Positions 21,720-33,090 of a stretch of DNA of 64,000 bases are shown here, one piece after another. The first letter of the stretch is position 1; every line of letters starts with the position of its first letter. The notes under the pieces are model-generated. The model was given only the letters and a program-made list of their open reading frames with translations. It had not been told where the DNA came from and ran no database searches. The translations under genes were made by a program, and so were the position numbers. The DNA comes from Ctena decussata (taxonomy: Eukaryota; Mollusca; Bivalvia; Lucinida; Lucinidae), in NCBI GenBank assembly GCA_963989385.1, contig OZ022515.1:10324803-10388802 (forward strand), written 5' to 3'.

Positions 21720-22574
21720 GAATTGCCCCAATTTTGGAACTGTATTTGGGCCAGGGTAGCAAACAATTGTTTAGCTGTTAAAAATGGCGGGAAAGTGTGG
21801 AGGGGTATAAACTACCCCATAAATAGTATAGAACTTTTCGTTAGTTTTGAAGGACATTTATATGGGCATGTTATGTTACCATAACTTGTGAAAGAACCTC
21901 TGACAATATCATTGCAAATTTGCATATTTTTCAACAAATTATTGGAGGGATCTCAGGATGCAAACATAAAATTTCATGGCATTAATAGATAGATAATTGC
22001 AATGTGCATCTCTTTTTCTTCCATTGTTTTAAATCAATGTTTTTGGAAAAACTTATGCAAATGGCTGAGTTACCGTAGTGCCTTTCAAGACTCTAAATAA
22101 AAAACCCTTTTTGTAAAGTGTAACGCTCCCAGGCATCTGATAGGATTAATAGGTAACTTCTAATCTGATGTGAGATCTTGCCATGAAATAGTTACACAAA
22201 TAGACAACAAAATGGTTGCATAGAAGATTTTTAATACTAATACAAGCTTAACAGAAAATATATTTAAATAATGGAATATTTGACCGTGACCTTTATTTCT
22301 TGGTATTGATTCCATGACCTTGACATTCTGGTTTTAATCTGTTTGTTTGAACATGCCAGTATATTTATTAACCTGTGCATTGCAATGTAAATATTACATG
22401 TTGAATGTATATATGTATGTATTTATTACTTTTATAATGTATTGCTAATAAAATGTAAGAAAAAAAATGTTTTTGGTATTTCTTGTTTCCATGACACTCA
22501 TTGAATCTGTTGTGGTGTTAAATTTATACCACCCTTACAAACCATGGTATAACTATTACAGATACAGTTTCAGG
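21720..22574. other. AT-rich stretch with a possible transcript 3' end near 22450
   Basis: At 22370-22470 the sequence has UTR-like features: TGTAAATATT, repeated TATGTATGTATTTATTA and AATAAAATGTAAG (AATAAA at 22448-22453) followed by an A-run. No exon is recognised upstream, so assignment to a gene is speculative. Another palindromic element (GGAGCAAATC type) may lie at 21590-21720. Confidence 0.3.
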
Positions 22575-22990
22575 GGAAGCAACTTAGGGGATAACTACAT
22601 TGAAAGTTATGATTTTGGGAGGTAAACAGTTTTATCGTTGGAAATTTGGTTTTATGGCGACACATCAGCATAGCCATAAAACTCAAATTTGCAACCATAA
22701 AAATGATTTACCTCCCCAAATGACTATTTTCAATACAGTTATCCTCATTCTAATGCACTTTTTCAAGTTTTCACCTTTCAATGCCTACTACTGTGCACCA
22801 AAAGAAGGGACTTTCGGCAATGTAAAACATAGCATCAGCCAACAGGACAAGACACTTTTTCATGACGTTGGGTTTGCAACAGTACATGGCAGGATATACT
22901 GTCGCAAATTTTTGACGTTATCCAATCGGACATTGCATTACATTCGTAAGTGCATTAGAATGAAATTTCATTTGGGGAGGGGTGGGGGGT
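22575..22990. repeat. Dispersed MITE with GGGGAGGTAAA words
   Basis: Contains GTTATGATTTTGGGAGGTAA and its partial mirror ATTTACCTCCCCAAATGA, GTTTTATGGCGACACATCAG and CATAGCCATAAAAC, then TAATGCACTTTTTCAAG and a final CATTAGAATGAAATTTCATT. A partial relative is in the first CEP152-like intron (5080-5180). Confidence 0.5.
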
Positions 22991-23130
22991 GAAACTTAAA
23001 GGAGAGAACTTTCTCCTTTAGGAAGTGTTTTGACACCCAAGAAACTTGCTCCTATACAAAGGAGCAAATTCTTCCCTCTAAGAGTAGACCCCTTTTGGAA
23101 GGATTTTGTTACCCATGGAAGAAAATAGTC

Positions 23131-23700
23131 TAGTATATCCAATTACCTTGTGAGGTTGTTGGGACACCGCAGATAACTTTTGACACCGCAGATGACTTTA
23201 CAACAGTCCCTTTCTACCTGGTCCTGTCTTCAGCTGCCCTAGTTGAGCTAGCAAAATCTATCCCTGTCCACTCCTTAATATTATCTTCCACGTCTACCTG
23301 TCCTTTTTCCTTTCACTGTGCCCTGCAGAGTTGTCTTTGCCAGGCCAAAATACCTTGAGACATGGCCAAATCACCTCAATTTCCATTTCTTGACAAAGGT
23401 CAAGAGCGCATCATATTCTCCAATGGCTGCCTGGCTCTTTCTGCACAAATCCTCATTAGTGACATGATCATTTTACCAGATGTTCAGTAACCTTCGGTAG
23501 CATCTCATTTCAAAGGCCTGCCTTCTTTTCTCTAACTCTGCCGTCAAGGTCCATGACTCACAGGCATACAGAAATATAGATATGACAAGGGAGCGCATAA
23601 GTTTCAACTTTGATCCTAGAGATATGTTGTTTCGCCATATTGGCATCAGCTTTTGTCAGAGCTACAGTGGCTTGTGCAATCTTTGACCTGCTGTTATAAA
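23131..23700 (-). pseudogene. LINE reverse transcriptase C-terminal remnant, minus strand
   Basis: The minus strand reads a degraded frame with ESWTLTAELE, then AFEMRCYRR, then a WKLRWFGH-type segment near 23370, and ends with an EDNIKEWTG-type motif near 23290. This is the usual C-terminal tail of a class of non-LTR reverse transcriptases. Several frameshifts break it. A second remnant with the same tail is at 32747-32960. Confidence 0.65.
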
Positions 23701-23789
23701 TGAAAAGTTGTCTCCCTTTGCTAAATTGGAGGTGTGCCCATATGTCTTACAGGCTGTTGCATTTATTGCTCTTTTGTTCCACTTTTTCA

Positions 23790-24240
23790 TTGTCTAACTT
23801 TATTCCTCTTTTATTCCTCTTTTTTTCATAGTCTAACTTTATGCCTCTTTTATTCCTCTTTTTTCATAGTCTAACTTTATTCCTCTTTTGCTCCACTTTT
23901 TCATTCTCTAACTTTATTCCTCTCTTTATTCCTCTTTTATTCCTCTTTTTTCATAGTCTAACTTAATTGCTCTTTTGTTCCACCTTTTCATTGTCTAACT
24001 TTATTCCTCTTTTATTCTTTTAGTTTTCATAGTCTCACTCACGATATCGTGAGTTTATTCCTCTTTTATTCCTCTATTATTCATAGTCCTCTTTTATTCC
24101 TCTATTATTCATAGTCCTCTTTTATTCTTCTATTTTTCATAGTCTAACGATATCGTGAGTTTATTCCTCTTTTATTCCCCTATTATTCATAGTCTAACTC
24201 ACGATATCGTGAGTTAGACTATGAAAAATAAAGGAATTAA
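23790..24240. repeat. Tandem repeat TTTATTCCTC with GATATCGTGAG dyads
   Basis: The unit CTTTTATTCCTCTTTTTTCA, TAGTCTAACTT is repeated irregularly; CTCACGATATCGTGAG appears in whole or in part three times, and the last copy is followed by the reverse complement (GACTATGAAAAATAAAGGAA), folding the array back on itself. Confidence 0.75.
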
Positions 24241-24698
24241 AGAGGAATAAACAATAAAAAAACACGAAAAACAAAAACACAATAAAATTGTTTAAATCTA
24301 CATAAAAACAAGTACTGATTTCAGAGAGGCATAAAACTATTTATTCTGCAAAACTGAAAAATGGTCAATCCAGAAAACAATGAGAAGGGGCATAACTCTG
24401 CACACTTACACATGAAAACAGCTTTAGAAGGTTCATGACTGAATTTTGCAAACCCTATAAAAGTATGGTAAATAAAGTTCAGGTTAGTACTTGGGCACTT
24501 TTTTCAGATTTTCTGGAAATTAAAAAAATATATATATTTATAGTTTTGATTGGACGCAGGAGCATATAATGAGAGAAATTATATGTTCCTGATGGTCGTC
24601 AATCATGTATTGTACGCCCTTTGAGCTTCTTACCTTCAGCTGATTGCCTATACTGGATATCCACGCTTTTCATTAATTACTAAATTTGTCATATTGAG

Positions 24699-25675
24699 TT
24701 AAGGTGGTGATTTATGGTAAATGTAAAAATCTGCATAAAACCATAAAAAAGTAACGTGTCTCCCTGAAAGTTAGCAGACTTCTTATTTTTGTTGTTCTTT
24801 ACAGTTTAGAATACAAAATAGACGTACATGCTGCTCAAAAAAGTGTTTTTATAAGGGAAGATCAAAGGGTAATTTTCTGCGATTAAATCTGAAAAAATAA
24901 TATCGTTATTGAAAATTTACGTAGTGCTGATGGTGCGTTATTGCATAATGAAGAGCGTCCTAGCAATTATTTATTCCAACTCTTTCTCAAATTGTAATGT
25001 AGACCAGATGAAAATGGTAGCTTTTTCTCAAATGTTCAACCATGTACAAAGTAAATGTACACTGGAGGCATTTATTAAATATAGGGTAGGCAAGCATACC
25101 TATGTTAACACCTACAATATAAATAATACATTACTGACATGATCAGTGGTTTGTAGATGAAATTGTTCAACCTTGTTAAAATAGTCTTACCTGTCTCACC
25201 TGTGTGTTTTGACAAAAAAATCTGGACACAGACTGCATCTTTTTTCATCTGCTCAGCCTGATAATATGTGAAAGAGTTTGAAAAAATAATTGCCAGGACG
25301 CTCTCCATTATGCAACAAAAAAATTTGGACACAGACTGCATCTTTTTTCATCTGCTCAGCCTGATAATATGTGAAAGAGTTTGAAAAAATAATTGCTAGG
25401 ACGCTCTCCATTATGCAACAAGGTACTTACTATATGCACTAAGTATATTTTCAATAATGATATTATTTTTTCAGATTTATTCGCAGAAAATTACCCTTTG
25501 ATCTTCTCTTATAAAAACACCCTTTAACATGAACAAATCCTGCATTTTGGGATTCTAAATTATGAGAAACAACACAAAGAAGGCATCTGCTAAGTTTTGG
25601 AAAGATCATTGTTATTTTGAGTATTTTATGCAGATTTTTGTCTTTGTCCCAAATCAGTGATTATCACCACCTTAA
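24699..25675. mobile_element. TIR element with TTAAGGTGG ends (977 bp)
   Basis: TTAAGGTGGTGAT at the left and ATCACCACCTTAA at the right; inverted arms of about 290 bp match through AAAAATCTGCATAAAA, GATCAAAGGGTAATTTTCTG and GCGTCCTAGCAATTATT. TTAA at both ends could be a piggyBac-like target duplication. The interior has a 110-bp tandem duplication (GGACACAGACTGCATC at 25224 and 25328) and no transposase. Confidence 0.7.
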
Positions 25676-26771
25676 GCGTTCGTGGATCTATGAACTTCGA
25701 AAAAAAATGTAGGCATTCCTCGATAGTTGAGGCCATGAGGTCATCTATCCTTTTGTTTTCTTATTGGGTTAATTCGAATAAATGTGCGTGGCATTAATCG
25801 CATATTTGCGTATTTGAGACCATTTACAAAGGCGTCACGCGCCACTCCCCAAACCTGCAGTTGTCCAGTCCAGCCTATGCACGTGCACAGTCTGTTCATG
25901 ACGCATGCGCCTTAAGCAGCATTTCAGTAAACAATCGCATGAGCATGCTCGCTGGCTAGTCTGAGTACCCTTTAAAGAGCAGTCTGATCTGGGGCTGCGC
26001 TGTTTGCTCAGACCTATCTGTCCAAATACTTATAATTTTACGGCACCAATAAAGACTGGCACAATCTGTTACTTATAAGCAAAGAAAAACTTTCCATATA
26101 CCTTTCATGGCATTAATTGAATATGTTTTGCTTGTTTAACGAGAATGGAAAGTGATTTCAATAGAATGACGTTGTTACACGTCCACATGACCTAGCTAGC
26201 CCAACCCCCTGTTGATTTTGTTTTTGTCAGTCTATTTGTAAATGTTATTCTGTTCCCCGAGTCTAAAAGCGCATGCACTAATGTAATGACACATCTTTTC
26301 TAGCACATTTATAGTACAATGGCACTTTGTGGCGGGCGGTAAGGCTGGAACGTTGAATAACACCCCCCCCCTGCCCCCCTCCCCATTATACGAAGGAGAA
26401 ACAAAACAAATATACATAAAATACATAGTCATTCATTGAAATTATAATGAAAAGCATTGGCTATTCTGTGGGACGCATATCGCGTTTTATGATTTCTCCC
26501 TTGCTCATCTGATTATTATTATGCTTATTTAAACCTTTAATCAAAATGTCCCATTTCATACAAAACACTTTTCCTGGCAGTTACAGATGATTGATGAACT
26601 GATTTGTTTTCACACCTCCTCGTGTGATGCAGGTTGATAAACCTACTGACGGGTTCGTGACAGGCAAGTCCTTGGAAGTGGCCAAGACAGCAGGGTTTTT
26701 AACCCCTACATTTTACCAAAACAAAAGTGCTAGCTGAATCGTAAATATAATGGAAAGTCCTTCATAAAATT
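25676..26771. other. Stretch without recognised gene
   Basis: Contains a family C half-hairpin near 25950-26020 (GAGCAGTCTGATCTGGGGCT, GCGCTGTTTGCTC) and a C-run near 26364-26385. No coding frame with support. Confidence 0.4.
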
Positions 26772-26965
26772 TCAATGCCAGGGCGTCCTACAGAATTGGA
26801 TAATAGTAGGGCAAGAGCCTACTGTGCGGGTTGAGGTTGTTTGGACATTTTTCTCTCGCGCTATCATTTCTCTTTTCTTTCTCCCGCTCTCTGCATGGGA
26901 GACGGCTCGATATAGACTGAAATACTGTCTCAAAGAGCCGTTAAACCTAAAACAACCAACCAATC
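26772..26965 (+). repeat. SINE, family with AACCAACCAA tail, copy 1
   Basis: GCCAGGGCGTCCTACAGAAT, TAATAGTAGGGCAAG, GTTGTTTGGACATTTTTCTC, GGCTCGATATAGACTGAAAT, CTGTCTCAAAGAGCCGTTAA, then ACAACCAACCAA. Two other copies share this word order at 27736-27965 and 36590-36835. Confidence 0.75.
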
Positions 26966-27419
26966 TTCGTACAATTTGACTCAGAGATGAAAAGTATATC
27001 TTTTAAAGGAGCACATCGTAAGAAGTTAATACAGATGCGCATGTCGCACTAAAGTGGCCGCCTCTCTCCTCCTTGAATTGACAGCCTGGCTCGGTGCCAT
27101 GAGGTGCATCTTATGAACTCGGTCCGCTGAGCATCCTGGGTAACATCGTTATGAAAATTGGACCACAAGAAATGCATTAAGTTTGGTATAAGTACATTTG
27201 TACAAACTGAAGAACTGCAGCCACTTATACTTATGTATCGAAGAAGCACAGGCTTCTGAAGGTCGCTCAAAACTTTTTCCTCGTGGCAAAATTATTATAC
27301 CCGCGTCATGCAAACCGGCAAAAATATGCCCAACGCTTTTGCGAACAGCTCAAACCAGTCTTCTAATCCGCAGCCTTCATATTGTGCCTGTAGATTTTTT
27401 TAGAGTCCATATATGTTGT

Positions 27420-27492
27420 GTGCGAACAGCAAATGCTCTGATCAGACTGCGCGTACGCGCAGGCTGATCTGAGCCTTTGCTGATCGCATATC
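27420..27492. repeat. Hairpin MITE (GATCAGACTGCG type)
   Basis: GCGAACAGCAAATGCTCTGA, TCAGACTGCGCG / CGCGCAGGCTGATCTGAGCC, TTTGCTGATCGC. It shares the TCTGATCAG core with families A and B. Confidence 0.55.
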
Positions 27493-27735
27493 TCTTAAGC
27501 ACCGTTTCTGCGGGACGCGGCTCAACTGATGTACGTATATGGTCTTTTCTTAGAACTAATATCTTCTGCAATCTGTTACTTTTGGCATTAACTAAATTGT
27601 TTGTTCGTTTTCAACGGATTAATAGAATTTCTCGCTTTAATATAATTAATACTCCATATCGTGCCTCCGCAGGTTACTAATACAGTGATGCTACAAAAAC
27701 GAAACACTCAATTTTGTCTGGAGATGGACGGGTCG

Positions 27736-27965
27736 GGCGGTGGTGCTTGGTAATTTTCAGTGCCGGGGCGTCCTACTAATTTGAATTGTAGTAGGGTAAG
27801 GACCGGCTGTACTTGCAGCAGGTGCGGGATGGGGGTTGTTTGGATATTTTACCCTCGTCTATCATATCTTCCTTTCCTGTCTCCTTCTCTTTGGGAGAAG
27901 GCTTGATATAGATTGAAATACTGTCTCAAATGACCATTAAATCCAAATCAACCAACAAACCCATA
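27736..27965 (+). repeat. SINE, family with AACCAACCAA tail, copy 2
   Basis: CGGTGGTGCTTGGTAATTTT, GCCGGGGCGTCCTACTAATT, GTAGTAGGGTAAGGACC, TTGGATATTTTACCCTCG, CTTGATATAGATTGAAATAC, ACCATTAAATCC, CAACCAACAAAC. Confidence 0.75.
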
Positions 27966-28388
27966 AACTTCACTTAAGTGAAGGCAAAAGAAAAAAATTC
28001 GAAAGCTTGCGAATCACAGAACAAACAAATCAGAAAAAAATAAACAAAGGATGCACTAATTTGCACTAAAGCATTGTCGCAAACACTCGGCATTTTCCGC
28101 GCATTTTCTGTCGGATTTCTCGTGGGGCAAGCTGGGAAATTTTCATTCAGGCAACTTCGGCTGCTGTTGTTTCAAGCTTTGTCCCAAACAGGATAATACC
28201 CGAAAGTCTATGCGTGGAATACGAGCGGTCATAACGAGATCTCGTTTAATTACGTGATGAATAGCATTTACATTTTTGAGTGTTCCTCTTTGAAAAATGA
28301 CAAGAAAAGATATATTCCTCCTTAATTTTTCAAGAAACATAATGCACAAAAATATCGTATGTTTAATTTCAATGACCGTAATCACACC
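27966..28388. other. Stretch without recognised feature
   Basis: No supported coding frame, repeat family or RNA gene recognised. Confidence 0.4.
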
Positions 28389-28563
28389 GGGTAGTCGGCA
28401 ATCGAAAACGCCCGGGCAATCGACGAACGCAGATAAAAAACCGTTAGAAACAGCGTTTTCGATTGCAAACTGGCGACAGTTTGCAGTCGAAAACGCAGTT
28501 TCTAAGGGTTTATGATCCGCGTTAATCGATTGTTAAGAGCGTTTTCGATTGCCGCCTACCCGG
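28389..28563. repeat. Palindromic MITE with GGCAATCGAAAACGC ends
   Basis: CCGGGTAGTCGGCAATCGAA, AACGC at the left is mirrored by GCGTTTTCGATTGCCGCCTA, CCCGG at the right. The interior repeats GTTTTCGATTGC and GCAGTCGAAAACG, so three further partial copies of the end lie inside. Confidence 0.8.
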
Positions 28564-28621
28564 AGTGGTAATATTGCATTTAGGATTTCTAAATTCAGTA
28601 AAATCATTTTAGCATTATTTA

Positions 28622-28775
28622 ACTAAATCAGTGATCCTGATGAGAGGGGATGGTGGATGGTTTGAGAATGATTTTCCTTGTTCTCATGTCGAAACATGAG
28701 TTGTGGCCCCTCATTGGAGTCGTCTCGTCTAGACGATTCTAGTGGGGGTCAGGACTTGTGTTTTTAATTATAGGA
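28622..28775. repeat. Family D-like palindromic MITE, diverged
   Basis: GTTGTGGCCCCTCATTGGAG, TCGTCTCGTCTAGACGA, TTCTAGTGGGGGTCAGGACT form the usual family D centre; outer arms are short and diverged. Confidence 0.5.
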
Positions 28776-29317
28776 TGGAAGAAGTTGACTATGAGATGCC
28801 CTTGTTGTCCCTTCTTATCTGGAGCTTTAAATAATGCAGTCATTATACCTTCCCAATATCATAATTCACATGTGGTATTAACTTACTACATGTATGAACT
28901 TCATCACTTTTCACTCTGTTTGTTTGTTATAAACCCCGGTTAGGGGTCTTGAATAAATTTTGATTTGAATTGACTTGACGCGAGAATGACACCAAAGACT
29001 ATACTTTTTACAGATAGTAATTTCGTACACCAAACGCAGATAAACTTCTTTATTTCAAACGCGGGTAAACTTCTGTGCTAAACTTTCCATTTAATGAGGG
29101 GAGCCTGATGTACGAATACATAAACGTATAAGCAAAGCACATCATTCTCTGTTGTTAAGTATGAACGACCGTGGATTTCTAGCAAAGTTCACTTCAGGGT
29201 TTATTGTCTTTGACAATTTCAGTGACGTCAGAAAAGTGAATTCATTTTTATTTTACTAAAAAACATAACAGCATAACTCATTCAGGAAGGTTTTTCGCAT
29301 GATCTGTAGGGGTGTAC

Positions 29318-30478
29318 ACTGTCAGAGAGTAGCTTTCCCCCCCTAGTAGTTTTTCCCCCCGGAAAAATGACTATGATTTTTCCATAGTAGAATTTCCCAC
29401 CGGAAAAAAGGCTATATGGTAGAATTTCCCCCCGGAAATATGACTATATAGCCAATTTTCCCCGGGGAAAATCTACTATACGTGTTTTTGGATAGCCGTT
29501 TTTCCCCTCTATAGTAGATTTTCCCCCTGGTAATATGATTGCAGGAAAACACGCTACATAGTGGAATTTGCTCCTTCTCTAATTATAATAGTGAGGTTCA
29601 TAATTGAAACAGAAATATGAGTATCCGTCCGTAAAATATCGATGGATAACAGATGTTAGAACCGCATGCGTGTGTCCATCAGTCTGTCTTATTTTTGCTT
29701 TGGGAAAAACAGGTAGGCATTTTGCGTTTCCATGTTAGCCACAAACGGATATGAGTGTACGTGTTTATGTGCATAAACCTGTATAATTTTGAGTTTATAC
29801 AAGCGTTCATCTGTGCGTGCGCGCAGCGGAGTGCCTGAACTGGTGTTCGCCTTTCATGCAGGAGTTGTGGGCTCGACTCTCACTGGGACACACGTCCGAT
29901 TATGATTTTCAATGTAATAAACTCCCTACAAAATCAAACATGACCAGACAAAGCAGCCATTCGTACATCTTCCTGTAAGCTTGCATGCGTATGTGTACGT
30001 ATTTAGATATCTGCGATGGGAAAAAATCACACTGTTCTGTTCTGTTCAATTCTCGTATCGACGTTACCCAAGTGGCTCAACGGTACGTAACCATAGTTGC
30101 ACACACCTGGCGCCGGGTGTCCGTCCAAGAAAAAAAATCACACTCTGCTCGTTCCTTAAATTAGTAATTATTGATTATTATAAAAATATGGTTGCTTAAT
30201 TTGCATATTGATTTTTTAATTAATCACGTTTATTACCTCCCTTGTAGTACTGATACATTTCTTATGCGATTAATTCCGTAAAATGTCTCTGTCCCATTCC
30301 GTTCCGTTCCGCAAAATACCAATAGCCATGCCAAATTCAATAATAGCCAATTTCCCGGTGGGGGAAAAAGGACTATGGAGGAAAAGTGGCTCTATGAGGT
30401 CCGGACAATTCACCATATAGCCGTCCTTCCTATAGCCATTTTTCCGGGGGGAAAGGGGAAAAAACCACTCTCTGACAT
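29318..30478. mobile_element. TIR/foldback element made of TTTTCCCCCCGGAAAA words, upstream of the secreted-protein gene
   Basis: Left end TGTCAGAGAGTAGCTTTCCC and right end GGGGAAAAAACCACTCTCTG, ACA are inverted. Both flanks are built of repeats such as TTTTTCCCCCCGGAAAAATG, GACTATATAGCC. A tRNA-like SINE head (GTGTTCGCCTTTCATGCAGG ... TGGGCTCGACTCTC, about 29832-29885) and a second SINE-like piece (ACCCAAGTGGCTCAACGGTA, 30066-30085) sit inside. The right end is 80 bp before the TATA box of the next gene. Confidence 0.7.
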
Positions 30479-30557
30479 ACACGACTGAAAAAGTCGCAGA
30501 AACTATTGATAATGAAAAAAAATAGTACGAGATTATTTTTGCCTTGGTACTGTAAAC

Positions 30558-30567
30558 TATATAAAAG
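30558..30567 (+). promoter_or_regulatory. TATA box of the secreted repeat-protein gene
   Basis: TATATAAAAG lies 48 bp before the ATG at 30606, so transcription would start near 30585-30592 and the 5' UTR would be only about 15-20 bases. TATA promoters with short leaders are common in abundantly expressed secretory genes. Confidence 0.65.
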
Positions 30568-30605
30568 AATCGCCCCCTCCTTGCTACGCGCACAAGACAG
30601 GCAAA

Positions 30606-30660
30606 ATGCGGTTCTTACTAATTGTTGCGTTGGTCTTATGCCTCATTATTGTGGTAGCAG
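30606..30660 (+). CDS. Secreted Gly/Lys- and Ser/Lys/His-repeat protein, exon 1: signal peptide
   Basis: ATG in a good context (CAAAATG) begins MRFLLIVALVLCLIIVVAG, a textbook signal peptide: one Arg, then a hydrophobic core and a small-residue end. The exon stops at GCAG|GTACAT in phase 1. I do not recognise the gene. Spliced to exons at 31819, 38265, 45540, 52133, 60150, 61734 and 63071 it gives one open frame with consistent phases. The mature product would be extracellular and extremely basic, with two long low-complexity regions followed by a DUF3011-like and an EGF-like module. Bivalve extracellular matrices (shell, byssus, adhesive, mucus) hold proteins of this style, so a structural or adhesive role is inferred, not shown. 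The gene runs out of the window. Confidence 0.75.
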
Positions 30661-31818
30661 GTACATGTTGTTTTTTAATTAATTTATTTATGGCTATATC
30701 AAAGGTATTTACTAATGGAAATTAATTTATATATTTACCAATACATTTTAATGGTTATTTATTTACTTTGATTTAATTTTAGTTTAAACTTGATATTTGC
30801 ATAACCATTTATACATATACACATATTTCTAAACATAATATTTTATGCAAATTGGATTCAGAAGAAAGTCAAACGACTTTTTTCAAATCTGTATCCCAAT
30901 ATTGCAATCAATATGATACTTCTATAACAAGTGATTTGAAAGTATATACAATATACAAAGTTGATAAAAATATGAAAAATCTAATGTTTTTCCTGTTGTG
31001 TGATGTGCATTTCGAAAGAAACATTTCCATTTTAATTTTCATTCAGTAATTGCTTGAACATATAGAACGTTTATATATGCACGTTTTTACATTGCATTTA
31101 CATTTGCCAGATTCCTCGGAATAAATTTTAACACTTTGACTCAGCAAATGTTAATGTTCGAAAAACATGCGTGATCCTAATATTATTTAGTAATCAGTTT
31201 TCTGATTTCAAATGAACTAAAAGTTAACAGCGATAGTTTATGAGTAAAACCATTCGTTCATAGTGAAATGTGACTTGCAGGAAGCTTCTCTCTTGCTGGC
31301 GGGAACGTCTACGTCTACATCCGAGACGTAAAGCCATCTTAATTTAGACCTTCGCCAGTCAAACATTCAGCCATACAATGAAGATGAACATTATCTTTTG
31401 TGCAAGGTCAAGGTTCATCATTTAAGAGCTTAAAGGTTTCAGACATTTGTCCGAAAAAATCTAACGTCCATTTTAAAACTCTCATATATGTTGACGTCAA
31501 TGTATTTCATTTCCAAAATGGTCTCATTTTCAGAATGCAAATAACTCGAAAAGCATATGGTTCTTATTTTGTTTATATTCGGGTAAAAAGCACAACAATA
31601 CATCTGTAAAGATAGTTATCTGCGACAACGGGACAATAATGTATATCCCACTTTTGGAAAAAGAGGGGCGGGGGGGGGGGGGGGGGGGGGGGGGCTGCAA
31701 TTCTACCTATGGGTGTCAGAGCATCAAAGTTGATACTACGTTTTTCTAAAGTTGCGTTCTGTGTCCGCTGGATTGTCTAGGGTAAAAAATATTTTGTTAT
31801 TTCACGTGTCTTTTTCAG
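30661..31818 (+). other. Intron 1 of the secreted repeat-protein gene
   Basis: AT-rich, GTACAT to TTTTTCAG. A run of 25 G residues lies at 31670-31694. No repeat family recognised in the rest. Confidence 0.65.
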
Positions 31819-31854
31819 GAAAGAAAAACAAGAAGAATGAAAATGAAGACGAAA
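31819..31854 (+). CDS. Secreted repeat protein, exon 2 (36 nt, KKNKKNENEDE)
   Basis: Acceptor GTCTTTTTCAG|GAAAG, donor GACGAAA|GTAAGT; phase 1 in and out. It encodes G-KKNKKNENEDE-N across the junctions, a charged linker directly after the signal peptide. Being symmetric (phase 1-1), it could be skipped or duplicated without breaking the frame. Too small for ORF detection; strong splice sites and phase agreement support it. Confidence 0.7.
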
Positions 31855-31974
31855 GTAAGTTATTTGTAGCCCAACCCTATTGTTTTGTAGCCCAACTCTA
31901 TTGTTAGTTCTTGGACAATAAAATATATTTAAACTAAAATTAAGTATTACTAAATTGATTATTATATTGATGAT

Positions 31975-32746
31975 TATTTCAAACTGTTGCGACTTTATAT
32001 TTGGACATGGAGTATATCTTTATAATCAATTGTTCTGTCTTTGTATTCGGGAACTAAATATCTCTAATTGACTGTTACAGTTTTGTATTTGGACACTAAA
32101 TATCTGTAATTCACTCTTACGTCTTTTTATTTGGACACCAAATATCTGTAATTAACTGTCACATCTTTGTATTTGGGCACTAAATATTTGTAATTAACTG
32201 ACATGTCTTTGTTTTTGAACACCAAATATCTGGAATTACTGTTCCACCGATATATTTGGACATAAATTACCGGTAATTAACTGTTCCGTCTTTGTATTCG
32301 GGCGCTAAATATATGTTATTAACTGTTCCGACTTTGTATTTGAGCATAAAGTGTCTGTAATTAACTGTTTCGACTTAGTATTTGGGCACTTAATAGATAT
32401 AATTTATTTGGACATAGAGTATCTGTAACTGACTGTTAAGACTTTGTATTTGGACATAAAGTATCTGTTATTTGCTGTTCCGACTTTGCATTTGGACATA
32501 AAATTAAAATCTTAAAGAGTTCCTTCAAGAGCAGAGAATACATTCAGAAGAAGGAGCATGGGCCAGTAGTTTCGGCTAATAAAGCCTCATCAGATAAAGT
32601 ATTTATCTGTTAAATCACTGTTTCGACGTTGTATTTGGACATAAAGTATCTGTACTTTATATTTTGAAATTAAGTATCTGTAATTAACTGTTCCGACTTT
32701 TTATTTGGGCACTGAATAAATGTAATTAACTGTTCCAACTTTATAT
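31975..32746 (+). repeat. 42-bp minisatellite, forward-oriented block
   Basis: Repeating unit of the type GACTTTGTATTTGGACATAA, AGTATCTGTAATTAACTGTT, CC. Units are diverged. It is the reverse-orientation relative of the array at 33160-34960 (compare CTGTATTTGGTCATCATAGA, TCTGAAATTTACTGTTC on the minus strand there). Confidence 0.75.
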
Positions 32747-32960
32747 TTTGGCATTCTCCTTTTTCTTTTCTATCCCATAGCCTTACAAGGTCGTTGGGCA
32801 TCACAGATGATTTCGAAACGATCCCTTTACACCTTGTCCTGTTTTCAGCTGCCCTAGTTGAGCTGGCAAAGTCCATTCCTGTCCACTCTTTAATATTGTC
32901 TTCCCACCTCTTCTTCTGTCTACCTCTTCTTTTCCCTTTCACTGAACCCTTTAGAATCGT
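32747..32960 (-). pseudogene. LINE C-terminal remnant within the minisatellite
   Basis: Minus-strand frame contains KGKRRGRQKKRWEDNIKEWT, then GMDFASSTRAAENR and MPNDLVRLWDRKEK, the usual last residues of a class of non-LTR reverse transcriptases. It is cut at both ends. Confidence 0.7.
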
Positions 32961-33090
32961 GTCTGTGTAACTGATCAGTAAAAATTTGAAAGTACACGGA
33001 ACCTTTCCGTTTGTATCAGGTCATTATATATGTGAAATTGATAGTTCCGCCGTTGCATAAAGACAGTAAATTTTACATTATATGTGTGTA

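Noticed and set aside
22600..22992. 130-codon plus-strand frame
   Set aside because: It runs across a dispersed MITE with inverted words; composition is not protein-like and no splice structure supports it.
26772..27270. Short frames over the SINE and its flank
   Set aside because: The frames follow SINE sequence shared with two other copies, not conserved protein.
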